DNA from: Candidatus Parachristensenella avicola
GTDB taxonomy: Bacteria > Bacillota > Clostridia > Christensenellales > UMGS416
Length of the DNA stretch: 64,000 nt
Assembly (NCBI GenBank): GCA_904420205.1
Contig: CAJFUN010000008.1
Coordinates: forward strand, 1 to 64,000
Reading direction: 5' to 3'
Below the pieces are notes generated by a model. The model saw only the letters and a list, made by a program, of their open reading frames with translations. It had not been told where the DNA came from and made no database searches. Made by a program: the position numbers and the translations under genes. Below, one piece after another: positions 25,234 to 32,962 of this stretch. The first letter of the stretch is position 1; every line of letters begins with the position of its first letter.

Positions 25234-26157
25234 CTATTCTCGCCCCTCTCCCTCGATAAATCGTTTCAATTCTCCCTGCGTAGGCAGCGATTGCTGCGCA
25301 CCCAGCCGGGTCACCGTCAATGCGCCAGCCCGGGTACCCATCCAAACCGCCCGCTGCAGCGTATCGCCGCGTGCCAGGGCGCTGACCATGGCTCCGATGA
25401 AACAATCGCCCGCAGCTGTGCTGTCCACTGCAGTAACCTTGGGACTGGGGCATAGCCATAGGCCATCTTCATTGATGAGCGCTGCTCCACGGCTGCCCAA
25501 AGTAATGATCGCCGCCCCTACGCCCCGTTCAAGAAACCATCGGCCCGCCCGCAGCATGCTGTCTTCATCCTCCGGCATGATCCCGCATAGCAGCGCGCAC
25601 TCATGCTCATTGGGCACGAAAAGCTCTGCCGCTGAAAAGAATTCATCTGTCAGTTCTACCGCAGGCGCAGGGTTTAGCACCGTGTGCAGTCCTCCGGCCC
25701 GCGCCGCCTTCAGCGCCTGCAGCACGGCAGGAAGCGGAATCTCAAGCTGGGCTACCAGGTAGTCCCCCGCCTGCGCACCACATAGCGCATGGCAAAGCTG
25801 CGCTCCGGTTACGCCTCCGTTGGCGCCGGCGTCCAGAATAATCCGGTTATCGCCGCCGCTGACGATAATCATGGCCACGCCGGTATGAAGCTCTGGCGAG
25901 CGTACGATCCATCCCGTATGGGCGCCGCTGGCGCCCAGCGCGGCAATCAGCTCCCGGCCAAATCCATCCTGTCCTACGGAGCCGACCATCTCCACCTCTG
26001 CGCCTAGACGCGCCGCAGCCGCAGCCTGGTTGGCTCCCTTGCCGCCAGGATTTGTGATAAAACCATAACCTGTTACCGTTTCGCCTGATCCGGGTACCCG
26101 GTCAGTCTGAATGGTCAGATCCATATTCAAGCTGCCCGCCACAAAAATTTTGCTCAT
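25234..26157 (-). CDS. rbsK: Ribokinase-like PfkB family sugar kinase
   Basis: PfkB-family kinase of 307 residues with strong ribokinase character: GSLNMDLTIQTDRVPGSGET, NPGGKGANQAAAAARLG, VGSVGQDGFG near residue 60, LNPAPA, NEHECALL, IITLGSRGA and the catalytic TAAGDCFIGAM with the Asp base. It should phosphorylate ribose or a related pentose. No ribose transporter or other rbs gene accompanies it. It is instead the first gene behind a T-box leader specific for methionine, followed by the CBS protein and metNIQ, so the true substrate may be a ribose released in SAM/SAH or methylthioadenosine salvage (inference). ATG 26157 follows GGAGGG. Confidence 0.85.
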   Translation of the reverse strand: MSKIFVAGSLNMDLTIQTDRVPGSGETVTGYGFITNPGGKGANQAAAAARLGAEVEMVGSVGQDGFGRELIAALGASGAHTGWIVRSPELHTGVAMIIVSGGDNRIILDAGANGGVTGAQLCHALCGAQAGDYLVAQLEIPLPAVLQALKAARAGGLHTVLNPAPAVELTDEFFSAAELFVPNEHECALLCGIMPEDEDSMLRAGRWFLERGVGAAIITLGSRGAALINEDGLWLCPSPKVTAVDSTAAGDCFIGAMVSALARGDTLQRAVWMGTRAGALTVTRLGAQQSLPTQGELKRFIEGEGRE

Positions 26158-26175
26158 GTCAGCGCCCTCCCCCAT

Positions 26176-26478
26176 GAAAAAATAAAAGCTCCCGCCGACG
26201 GAATATCATTCCGAGGGACGAGAGCAAACGCTTCGTGTTACCACCCATTTTCATTCATACCTCGCGGTATGAACCTTATCAACTACGGGCCGCAGGGGGC
26301 CGATAGCCTAGCGCAATATAACGGACGCATCCGTCGCAGCCTAACGCCTCTGGCGTTTCGGTGCGCAGCTCCGAGACCATGTTCAGCCGTTTGTCCTTTA
26401 TCCCTTTTCAGCTACCGGGACTCTCTAAAAAAGAACGGAACCGCCTACTCTTCTCTTCACAGCCTTTCCGATTCACTT
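26176..26478 (-). ncRNA. T-box riboswitch, methionine-specific
   Basis: Classic T-box leader on the minus strand. The Stem I distal motif AGAGAG is at 26421-26426, followed by GGTAGCTGAAAA. The specifier loop GAAC-ATG-GTCTCGGAG has codon ATG at 26378-26380. The T-box TGGGTGGTAACACG is at 26234-26247. The terminator has a long GC stem (about 26187-26226) followed by TTTTATTTTTT. The UGGU bulge would pair with an ACCA tRNA end, as in tRNA-Met. Uncharged tRNA-Met should allow read-through into rbsK, the CBS gene and metNIQ. Confidence 0.92.
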
Positions 26479-26484
26479 GTGGGT

Positions 26485-26513
26485 ATTATATGACGGGCAG
26501 GTTTGTTTGTCAA
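26485..26513 (-). promoter_or_regulatory. Consensus sigma-A promoter of the Met T-box operon
   Basis: Perfect TTGACA at 26508-26513, 17-base spacer, perfect TATAAT at 26485-26490, beginning right after the stop of the upstream isomerase gene. Strong constitutive initiation fits control by attenuation. Confidence 0.92.
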
Positions 26514-26520
26514 GCACTTT

Positions 26521-27291
26521 TTAACGCAGCCCCAAGTGCTGAAGGTAGCGATAGCTAATGGCCAAACTCTCAAAGGGATCGCCTTGACAGATATCTTGCT
26601 CCACAATATGCCAGCGGGCGCCTATCTGGCCGCAGGCCTTAATAATCCCCTGCCAGTTCAGGTTCCCTTGGCCAATCTCTGCAAACACCGGGCTTTTGCT
26701 CTTAGGATCATAGACCATGTCCTTGAAATGCACCACATCCATGCGGCCTTTCATCTTTCGGATCCATTCGCAGGGATCTCCGCCTCCGGCAGTGATCCAA
26801 TAGGTATCGATCTCAAACTGGAAGCAGGCTGGATCGGTATGCTCCATTAAAAGCTCCAACCCGGTTTTCCCGCCGAACTTCGCCATCTCAAAATTATGGT
26901 TGTGGTAAATGAGCGTTAAGCCCGCATCGTGAATCTTTTGGGCGGCCGGACCAATCGCTTCAGCAAAGGCAATCATACCCTCGGCGCTGGAACGGAATTC
27001 CTCGGGCATGGCACCCAGGCCGATATATTGCGTGCCGTAGATCTGATGCTCCTCTATGGTTTGTTCCGTATGCTCCACAATATCTGCAAAGCCAACGTGC
27101 GTAGCGCAGATCTCAAGTCCGTTCTGATCGGCCATCTTGCGAAGCAGCTTGGGATCAATGCGCTTCCAAGCCGACATCTGCACCGCCTCATATCCAATGG
27201 CTCGAACCTTTTCCAGCGCCTTTTCGATCCCCTCCGGCGTCTGAAGGAATTCCCGCAGCGTATACATTTGAGCTGCCAGCATGGTATTCAT
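26521..27291 (-). CDS. Sugar phosphate isomerase/epimerase (xylose-isomerase-like TIM barrel)
   Basis: TIM-barrel protein of 256 residues of the AP-endonuclease-2/IolE-like superfamily. Seen are LAAQMYTLREF at the start, IGYEAVQMSAW, LIYHNHNFEM with the metal His, FEIDTYWITAGGGDP, MDVVHFKDM with His and Asp, and FAEIGQGNLNW with Glu: the usual metal-site pattern. The substrate is unknown. It begins 22 bases after aspartate kinase behind AGGAGG and is the last gene of the DUF1015-lysC unit. Confidence 0.85.
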   Translation of the reverse strand: MNTMLAAQMYTLREFLQTPEGIEKALEKVRAIGYEAVQMSAWKRIDPKLLRKMADQNGLEICATHVGFADIVEHTEQTIEEHQIYGTQYIGLGAMPEEFRSSAEGMIAFAEAIGPAAQKIHDAGLTLIYHNHNFEMAKFGGKTGLELLMEHTDPACFQFEIDTYWITAGGGDPCEWIRKMKGRMDVVHFKDMVYDPKSKSPVFAEIGQGNLNWQGIIKACGQIGARWHIVEQDICQGDPFESLAISYRYLQHLGLR

Positions 27292-27313
27292 CTCAAAAGC
27301 CTCCTCTTATAAT

Positions 27314-28636
27314 TTAGCCCTTCCTGGGCATAAAGGCGTGATAGATCGCATCAATGGCCCGTTCGTAATCGCCGGCCTCCACGCCGACAATGACATTCAG
27401 CTCCGACGAACCCTGATCGATCATCCGGATATTGACGTTTGCTTGGGCCAGGCCCACGAATATTTTGGCGGCCGTACCGGGCGTGTTAACCATGCCGTGG
27501 CCCACGGTTGCAATAATCGCCATATTTTCTACAAGCTCTAGATGATCCGGATCGACCGATTCGGCAATATCCTCCATCACCGCGTCGCGCTTTCCCTCCA
27601 TCGAAGCGCTGGATACCACCACCGAAAGGGTATCAATCCCCGTGGGCATGTATTCAAAGCTGATCCCATGGTTCTCAAGCACAGACAGCACCCTGCGGCC
27701 AAATCCCAGCTCCGAGTTCATCATCGCCTTCTCCACCATGATGAAGGTAAAGCCTTTGCGCCCGGCTACGCCGGTGATGACCGAATGTTTCCCCTCCGGC
27801 GTCTTGTTCTCAATAAGCGTACCTGCGTCCTGCGGGCGGTTGGTATTGCGGATGTGGATGGGAATACCCGCCTGCCGAACCGGAAAAATAGAATCCTCAT
27901 GCAGCACATTGGCCCCCATATAGGACAATTCCCGCAGCTCTCGATAGGACATTCGGCGTATGGTCTGGGCATCCGCTACAATCCTGGGGTCGGCCATCAT
28001 AAAGCCCGAAACATCGGTCCAATTTTCGTATTCCTCCGCCTGCACAGCCCGGGCGACGATCGACCCGGTGACGTCGGAGCCACCACGGGAAAAGGTCTTG
28101 ATCCGTCCGTCCTGGTAGGCGCCGTAAAAGCCGGGAATCACCGCCCGCGGACAGCGCCTGAGCCGCTTAGCCAATGAAAGATGGGTGGCGTCGGAATCAA
28201 AGGCCCCGCGCATGGTAAAAAAGATGTGCTCCGCCGGATCGACAAATTCATAGCCGAGCGCGTGGGCCAGAATGCGGCCGCTAAGATATTCGCCGCGGCT
28301 GGCACAATAATCCAGGCTAGCGCCCGAAGCAATACGGCGATAGATCTCTTCAAAGGTATCCGATAAATCAAGCGTCAGGCCAAGTCCGTCTATTATTTCC
28401 TGAAAGCGGGAACAAATATAGCCAAATACGCTTTTTAGCTCGTCCTCATTTCCCTGTACACGGTGGCAGTGCAGCAGCAAATCCGTCACCTTGTCGTCGT
28501 CGCTATGGCGCTTACCCGGGGCGGAAGGAACCACATACCTGCGATCCTCATCGCTTCGGACAATGTCGATCACCTTGGCGAACTGCGCTGCGTTAGCCAG
28601 CGAGGTGCCGCCAAACTTTGCTACCTTTATACCCAT
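27314..28636 (-). CDS. lysC: Aspartate kinase
   Basis: First enzyme of the aspartate pathway to lysine, threonine and methionine; 440 residues. The kinase domain has the N-terminal VAKFGGTSLANAAQF, SRGEYLSGRIL and SRGGSDVTGSIVARA; the C-terminal third carries two ACT domains (around GFTFIMVEKAMMNSELGF and LELVENMAIIATVGHGM), the sites of feedback by lysine or threonine. The loop VVPSAPGKRHSDDDKVTDLL is typical of the Clostridial type. It begins 9 bases after the DUF1015 gene. No lysine riboswitch is present in the short operon leader. Confidence 0.94.
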   Translation of the reverse strand: MGIKVAKFGGTSLANAAQFAKVIDIVRSDEDRRYVVPSAPGKRHSDDDKVTDLLLHCHRVQGNEDELKSVFGYICSRFQEIIDGLGLTLDLSDTFEEIYRRIASGASLDYCASRGEYLSGRILAHALGYEFVDPAEHIFFTMRGAFDSDATHLSLAKRLRRCPRAVIPGFYGAYQDGRIKTFSRGGSDVTGSIVARAVQAEEYENWTDVSGFMMADPRIVADAQTIRRMSYRELRELSYMGANVLHEDSIFPVRQAGIPIHIRNTNRPQDAGTLIENKTPEGKHSVITGVAGRKGFTFIMVEKAMMNSELGFGRRVLSVLENHGISFEYMPTGIDTLSVVVSSASMEGKRDAVMEDIAESVDPDHLELVENMAIIATVGHGMVNTPGTAAKIFVGLAQANVNIRMIDQGSSELNVIVGVEAGDYERAIDAIYHAFMPRKG

Positions 28637-28645
28637 CGGGTCCTC

Positions 28646-29917
28646 CTATATGTTACGAATGCGCCTGCATTCAAAATAATATCGCTTTTCATGAGCCTCT
28701 CCCATGGAGAAGCTTTTTCGGGGCAGCGGGCCCTGAACCTGCACCGTGGGAAAAAGGGCCCCTTTATCAAAGGGCGGCATCACAAGTCCCAGCCTGCCCT
28801 CCTTGGCACATAGGCTGCGCACCGTATCTTCACCATGAATGAAATCAAGGGTTTCCTTCGGATCCAGCGCCTCATCCAGTGCCGGTTGCAGCAGGGACAC
28901 CGGCAGCTGCCGTGGCGCAATTTCCAGCCAAAGCGTATCCATCCCCGCCGAGGTGGTAATCCCAATGGGGCACCCCTTTCCTCCAGGGCCGCGCCTCGTG
29001 GGGCAACCGGCCCGGTTTAAAGCGGCCTCCAATCGATCTAGGCACGCTTGCGGATTGGTATCAAAAACGACCCGATGAATGGGCTCAAAAGTCAACGCCG
29101 GATCATGCAAGTTAACCACCTCCACCAGAGCGTATCGGGCCGGATGGTTTTCCCGCTCTGCCCCTTGCAGCTCCAGCTTTAGCTCCTCCCAGCATGCCTT
29201 CGCCGTTGCCAGGGAATGATTACCGTCGCCCATGGCAAAAAGCATCGGGTGCTCCTGGCCGGCGGCCAATGCTTCCAGCGCATCGGCGATCGGCTCCAGC
29301 GCCCTTTGCTTTACAGCATACCCGCTTACGCGTCCGCCGCCCAGCATCAGGTTGGCCGTATAGAGGGGATGGGTGCGATCAGCTCCGCCGCGGGCGGCTT
29401 GCAGCACGCGATCCTGTGGGTCGTCGATCAGCACCATAATATGGGGCAACTCCAGAGGGGCCTGCCGGCGAATCTTCATGCGCGGCGGGATGCGCTCCAC
29501 AATCGTCTTTTCCGTCGCGCGGATCAGGCTTTGTGACTTTTCGCCATAATCATACCGCTCCAGATCCAGGGCCAGCATCAGGCCACTACGCAATCGTCCC
29601 CCTAGGTCGCGCTCTACCAGGATCATGCCAGGCTCCCGGGCGGTTAACACGCCCTCGTCCAGGTATCGCTGCATGTTTATCGGCCCCTCACGTTCCAGAT
29701 GAGCCGCCCTTTCCGTGCCAAGAAAAGCCTCCGGTAGAATCATCGCCAGCGTGGAGGGCTCTCCGCCCACCTTTTCATAGGCTTGCATCCAATATTCTGG
29801 CTGCGCGGTATATTGATCGCAGGCCACCACGCCCCACCGGTCGAGATCCACGCCTGGGGCCGGCAGCATAATTGCCGGAACCGCAACGCCTAATGACGCC
29901 AAACGCTGATGCACCAT
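28646..29917 (-). CDS. DUF1015 family protein
   Basis: Protein of 423 residues matching the DUF1015 family: GVVACDQYTAQPEYW, ILPEAFLGT, ILVERDLGGRLRSGLMLALDLERYDY in parts, RATEKTIVERIPPRMKIRRQAPLELPHIMVLIDD in parts, LMLGGGRVSGYAVKQ, FAMGDGNHSLATAKACWE and the late IHRVVF. The GDGNHSLATAK motif is the best-conserved part. The function is unknown; in other genomes it often sits with serine or aspartate-family genes, and here it heads an operon with aspartate kinase. AGGAGG precedes the ATG; single promoter upstream. Confidence 0.88.
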   Translation of the reverse strand: MVHQRLASLGVAVPAIMLPAPGVDLDRWGVVACDQYTAQPEYWMQAYEKVGGEPSTLAMILPEAFLGTERAAHLEREGPINMQRYLDEGVLTAREPGMILVERDLGGRLRSGLMLALDLERYDYGEKSQSLIRATEKTIVERIPPRMKIRRQAPLELPHIMVLIDDPQDRVLQAARGGADRTHPLYTANLMLGGGRVSGYAVKQRALEPIADALEALAAGQEHPMLFAMGDGNHSLATAKACWEELKLELQGAERENHPARYALVEVVNLHDPALTFEPIHRVVFDTNPQACLDRLEAALNRAGCPTRRGPGGKGCPIGITTSAGMDTLWLEIAPRQLPVSLLQPALDEALDPKETLDFIHGEDTVRSLCAKEGRLGLVMPPFDKGALFPTVQVQGPLPRKSFSMGEAHEKRYYFECRRIRNI

Positions 29918-29944
29918 GCTCCAATCCTCCTAGCTTTATGTGCG

Positions 29945-29973
29945 ATTATAGCAAAATCCCCCTATGATGTCCA
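29945..29973 (-). promoter_or_regulatory. Sigma-A promoter of DUF1015-lysC-isomerase
   Basis: TGGACA at 29968-29973 and TATAAT at 29945-29950, 17 bases apart; leader of about 20 nt. Confidence 0.75.
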
Positions 29974-29998
29974 CCCACGCATATCCCGATTTCATCGG

Positions 29999-30724
29999 CT
30001 AATTTATAATAATTTCGTCTATAAACCGGCGCATTCTGCTCCATAGCCCCTGCTCCGATGGCGTCGCTTGTCTCGGATCTGCTGCAATACGCGCGCGAAT
30101 CCCTTGGTGGAAGCCGCGCTCCATGGCCTCTTCCGCCAGCCGTACCTGCTTCTCCGACACACCGGGACCCTCCGGTATGAGCCAACGCGGCCCGATGGTG
30201 ATCTCGATCACGGGCCAGCCCAGATTCTGCAGCGCGGCTAGCCTTTCGGGGGTGCTGGGATGGGTCACGACAACCTCCACCAGCAGCTTTCCCTGCCATT
30301 GAGCGGCCGTCTCCGGCGGCTGGCTTGCCAGCACCTCGCAGGATAGATCGGCAATCGCAAGTTCTCCTCCGGGCAGAGGAATGCGCTTTTCCGCCTGCCA
30401 TTCTCCAGCCCAGATCGTCAATTCGCCCTCGGGCAGCAAAAACCTCACCCGTTTCATCCGGCTTAGAATCTCCTTTGCCTTCAGATGGGTCAATGTCTGC
30501 GCCGAGGCGGAGGGCGGCGGATCCGGCAGCTCCTTATAGCGAAAAAACAGCCTTCCCTCCCGGCATACCAGCACAACTTCCCTACGCTGGCTATGATCCA
30601 GTTCCGTGCTGTAATAGCGCAGCAAACGAGCCGACTCCGGATGCTCCCGCCGCAGCCGCTCTGCCTCCCATACATGGATTAGGCGATCTCCTTCAGCCTC
30701 GCGCGCATAGGCGTACAGCTTCAT
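29999..30724 (-). CDS. Hypothetical protein, possible CoiA/endonuclease-like fold
   Basis: Protein of 241 residues, not securely recognised. It begins MKLYAYAREAEGDRLIHVWEA; the central KLLVEVVVTHPSTPERLAALQNLGWPVIEI, read in two parts, has the pattern of acidic strand, THxxxxERL helix and IEI strand seen in CoiA-like and other PD-(D/E)xK nuclease relatives. CoiA-type zinc Cys are not present. No signal peptide or membrane segment. It has its own promoter and stands between the spoVA terminator and the DUF1015 operon. Confidence 0.6.
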   Translation of the reverse strand: MKLYAYAREAEGDRLIHVWEAERLRREHPESARLLRYYSTELDHSQRREVVLVCREGRLFFRYKELPDPPPSASAQTLTHLKAKEILSRMKRVRFLLPEGELTIWAGEWQAEKRIPLPGGELAIADLSCEVLASQPPETAAQWQGKLLVEVVVTHPSTPERLAALQNLGWPVIEITIGPRWLIPEGPGVSEKQVRLAEEAMERGFHQGIRARIAADPRQATPSEQGLWSRMRRFIDEIIIN

Positions 30725-30751
30725 CCCGCTCTTCCTCCGCCGTTTTTTACC

Positions 30752-30780
30752 AGTATAGCATATATGCCGATTCCACGCAA
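30752..30780 (-). promoter_or_regulatory. Sigma-A promoter of the hypothetical gene at 29999-30724
   Basis: TTGCGT at 30775-30780 and TATACT at 30752-30757 with a 17-base spacer, immediately after the spoVAE terminator. Confidence 0.7.
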
Positions 30781-30808
30781 AAAAGCGGCGTCGATCTGAC
30801 GCCGCTTT
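30779..30808 (-). terminator. Intrinsic terminator after spoVAE
   Basis: AAAGCGGCGTC / GACGCCGCTTT stem with a T run on the minus strand. Confidence 0.9.
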
Positions 30809-30816
30809 GCGGATTT

Positions 30817-31173
30817 CTACATTTTGGTTTTGGGTTTGAAAATCAGCGCGACAAGGTAGCCAAAGACCAACGCGGCGGCTACGCCGGCTGCCGTCGCGGT
30901 AATGCCGCCGGTAAAGGCGCCGATAATCCCGTCCGTGCGCGCCGCCTCGGTGGCTCCCTTGACCAAAGAGTGGCCGAATCCCGAAAGGGGAATGGTCGCC
31001 CCCGCCCCGGCAAATTCCACCAACGGCTCATACCAGCCCAGCCCCGAAAGGATTCCGCCCGCGACCACGAACACCACCAGAATACGGGCCGGGGTCAGCT
31101 TGGTTAGATCGATCAGCAGCTGGCCGATGACGCACAGTGCGCCGCCGATCAGGAAGGCCTTGAGATACTCCAT
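30817..31173 (-). CDS. spoVAE: Stage V sporulation protein AE
   Basis: SpoVAE (AEb type), 118 residues, an integral membrane protein with about four hydrophobic segments; conserved are FLIGGALCVIGQLLID, ILSGLGWYEPLVEFAGAGA and PLSGFGHSLVKG. It is part of the SpoVA channel that moves calcium dipicolinate into the forespore and out at germination. ATG at 31173 follows AGGAGG and overlaps the spoVAD stop region by a few bases. Confidence 0.93.
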   Translation of the reverse strand: MEYLKAFLIGGALCVIGQLLIDLTKLTPARILVVFVVAGGILSGLGWYEPLVEFAGAGATIPLSGFGHSLVKGATEAARTDGIIGAFTGGITATAAGVAAALVFGYLVALIFKPKTKM

Positions 31174-31174
31174 G

Positions 31175-32179
31175 TTACTCCCTCCTTTCAAAGGCTACCG
31201 CGTGCGCAATCCCCGGGATACTTTCCTTCTGCATCGTTGTAGTCGGAGAAAGCAGCGCGCCCGTAGCCATAAACAGTACCTTTTGATAAGCGCCTTCCTC
31301 CATGCGGGGAAGGATCACGCCATTGAGTACGCTGGCCGAGCAGGCGGCCCCACTGCCTCCGGCGTCCACATTCTCCAGCCCCTTGTAAATTTCTGCGCCG
31401 CAGTCCATCAGCCGGTCGCCCAGCTTCCACCCGGATTTCTCCATTAACTCCTCCAAGATCTGAATTCCGATCTCGCCTAGGTCGCCGGTAACAATCAGGT
31501 CGTAATCCTCAGGAGTAAGGCCGGCCTCCTCAAAATGCCGGGTCAAGGTATCGGCCGCAGCCGGCGCCATGGCCGCTCCCATCTGGTTCACGTCGGTTAC
31601 TCCCATATCAATCACCTCGCCTATGGTAACCCGCGGGATGACGATGCTGCCGCCTTTTGCTCCCAGTACCGTTGCGCCGGCTCCCGTTACCGTGCGCTGT
31701 GCCGTGGGCGGACGCTGGCAGCCCATCTCCAGCGGCGTGCGGTATTGCCGCTCCGCCGTAGAGAAGTGGCTTGCCGTAGCGCAAACCGCATGCTGTCCAT
31801 ATCCTGCATTCACCAGCAGAGCGCCCAATGCCAGCGATTCGGCCATGGTCGAACAGGCTCCATAGAGGCCCAAAAAGGGCATCTTAATTTGCCGGGCAGC
31901 GAACGAGGCTGAAATAATCTGGTTGAGTAGGTCGCCGGAGAGTAGAAACGAAACCTGATCCGCATTTAGGCCCGCCCGCTCCAAGGCCATCTGGATGCTC
32001 TTCTGCAGAAAAAGGCATTCGCTTTTCTCAAAGCTATCCTCACCCATCTTATCGTCGGCGCATATCTCGTCAAAATATCCCTTAAAAGGGCCCTCGCCTT
32101 CCTTAGGGCCTACGATAGCGGCATGGCTGACCACGCCCGGGCGGTTCGCTAGAACATGTGTGTGATTGATGATACCCAT
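31175..32179 (-). CDS. spoVAD: Stage V sporulation protein AD
   Basis: SpoVAD, 334 residues, a soluble thiolase-fold protein that binds dipicolinic acid at the inner spore membrane. Family marks: FKGYFDEICADDKMGEDSFEK, LLSGDLLNQIISASFAAR, FLGLYGACSTMAESL, VCATASHFSTAERQYR, TGAGATVLGA and TDVNQMGAAMAPAAADT. Length is normal for the family. It starts 12 bases after spoVAC behind GGAGG. Confidence 0.96.
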   Translation of the reverse strand: MGIINHTHVLANRPGVVSHAAIVGPKEGEGPFKGYFDEICADDKMGEDSFEKSECLFLQKSIQMALERAGLNADQVSFLLSGDLLNQIISASFAARQIKMPFLGLYGACSTMAESLALGALLVNAGYGQHAVCATASHFSTAERQYRTPLEMGCQRPPTAQRTVTGAGATVLGAKGGSIVIPRVTIGEVIDMGVTDVNQMGAAMAPAAADTLTRHFEEAGLTPEDYDLIVTGDLGEIGIQILEELMEKSGWKLGDRLMDCGAEIYKGLENVDAGGSGAACSASVLNGVILPRMEEGAYQKVLFMATGALLSPTTTMQKESIPGIAHAVAFERRE

Positions 32180-32191
32180 CTTATACCTCCG

Positions 32192-32650
32192 TCAAATGAA
32201 CATACGGATGAGGGCAATGATGATAGAGGTAAGCAAGCCATGGACCAATACGGGACCGGCTATGGAAAAAATTCGCGCCCCCGTACCCATGATGACGCCC
32301 TCGGACCGAAACTCCATGGCCGGCGCTACCACCGAATTTGCAAAGCCGGTGATCGGCACAGCCGAACCGGCGCCGGCAAAGCAGCCGATTTTATCATAGA
32401 TGCCAAGGCCCGTCAGCAGCGCCCCCAAAAAGACCATGACCATGGAGGTGAAGGACGAAACGTGCTCCGGCGTCAGGCGCAGCACCTCTTCTCCAAACTG
32501 GGAAACACCCTGGCCGAGCATGCAGATAATCCCGCCCACCACAAATGCTTTGACACAGTCCGCCAGGATCGGTGATTTGGGATTATAGCGGCTGATAATC
32601 CGGGCATACTGCTTACGTGCGTTCGGATCTTGGTCGTTTCGGTAATTCAT
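32192..32650 (-). CDS. spoVAC: Stage V sporulation protein AC
   Basis: SpoVAC, 152 residues, the mechanosensitive membrane subunit of the SpoVA channel, with about four hydrophobic segments. Features: SPILADCVKAFVVGGIICMLGQ, LTGLGIYDKIGCFAGAGSAVPITGF in parts, and FSIAGPVLVHG near the end. The ATG at 32650 follows GGGAGG and overlaps the stop of the small membrane protein gene as ATGA, so its translation is probably coupled to that gene. Confidence 0.95.
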   Translation of the reverse strand: MNYRNDQDPNARKQYARIISRYNPKSPILADCVKAFVVGGIICMLGQGVSQFGEEVLRLTPEHVSSFTSMVMVFLGALLTGLGIYDKIGCFAGAGSAVPITGFANSVVAPAMEFRSEGVIMGTGARIFSIAGPVLVHGLLTSIIIALIRMFI

Positions 32651-32817
32651 CTTCCAAATCCTCCCGTCCATACGGCGTTCACCAAAAGAAGCCCGGAGGT
32701 ATCCGGTGTTTTGGTCTGTAGTTTCCAATAATAAAAGATTGCCGCAGCCAAGACGGCCAGCAGAACGGCTACCAGTATGGAAACCGTGATAAGGCCGCGG
32801 CGCTTCGCTTTCTCCAT
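32647..32817 (-). CDS. Small membrane protein at the head of spoVA (56 aa)
   Basis: Small gene of 57 codons with ATG at 32817 behind a strong AGGAGG and stop at 32647. The product starts MEKAKRRG, continues with one hydrophobic segment of about 22 residues (LITVSILVAVLLAVLAAAIF), then YYWKLQTKTPDT and a short outer tail ending GGFGR. Its stop overlaps the spoVAC start (ATGA), and it directly follows a CATACTA element resembling a sigma-G/sigma-F -10. In Bacillus the corresponding place is taken by spoVAA and spoVAB, to which it shows no resemblance I can see. I read it as a sporulation-linked single-pass protein of unknown function. Confidence 0.78.
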   Translation of the reverse strand: MEKAKRRGLITVSILVAVLLAVLAAAIFYYWKLQTKTPDTSGLLLVNAVWTGGFGR

Positions 32818-32842
32818 CGCGCATTCCTCCTTTTGATAGCCC

Positions 32843-32849
32843 TAGTATG
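32843..32849 (-). promoter_or_regulatory. Sigma-G/F-like -10 of the spoVA operon
   Basis: CATACTA on the minus strand, identical to the forespore sigma-factor -10 consensus, about 26 bases upstream of the small gene. The -35 match (GCGTTG, 18 bases upstream) is poor. Forespore expression of spoVA is expected. Confidence 0.6.
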
Positions 32850-32921
32850 CGCCCAAGCAACTTAATTCAACGCTTCTGCCGTCCAGCATGTTTTTCCATC
32901 CTGCCTGCTATACAAAACATG

Positions 32922-32955
32922 AAAAAAAGGGACTTGCGCAGTGCAAGCCCCTTTT
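32922..32955 (-). terminator. Intrinsic terminator after sigF
   Basis: AAGGGGCTTGC / GCAAGTCCCTT stem with a T run on the minus strand; separates the spoIIA operon from spoVA. Confidence 0.85.
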
Positions 32956-32962
32956 TATGCCT

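Noticed and set aside
26176-26478. SAM riboswitch ahead of the metNIQ operon
   Set aside because: The leader has the T-box sequence, specifier and antiterminator; no SAM-I pattern is present.
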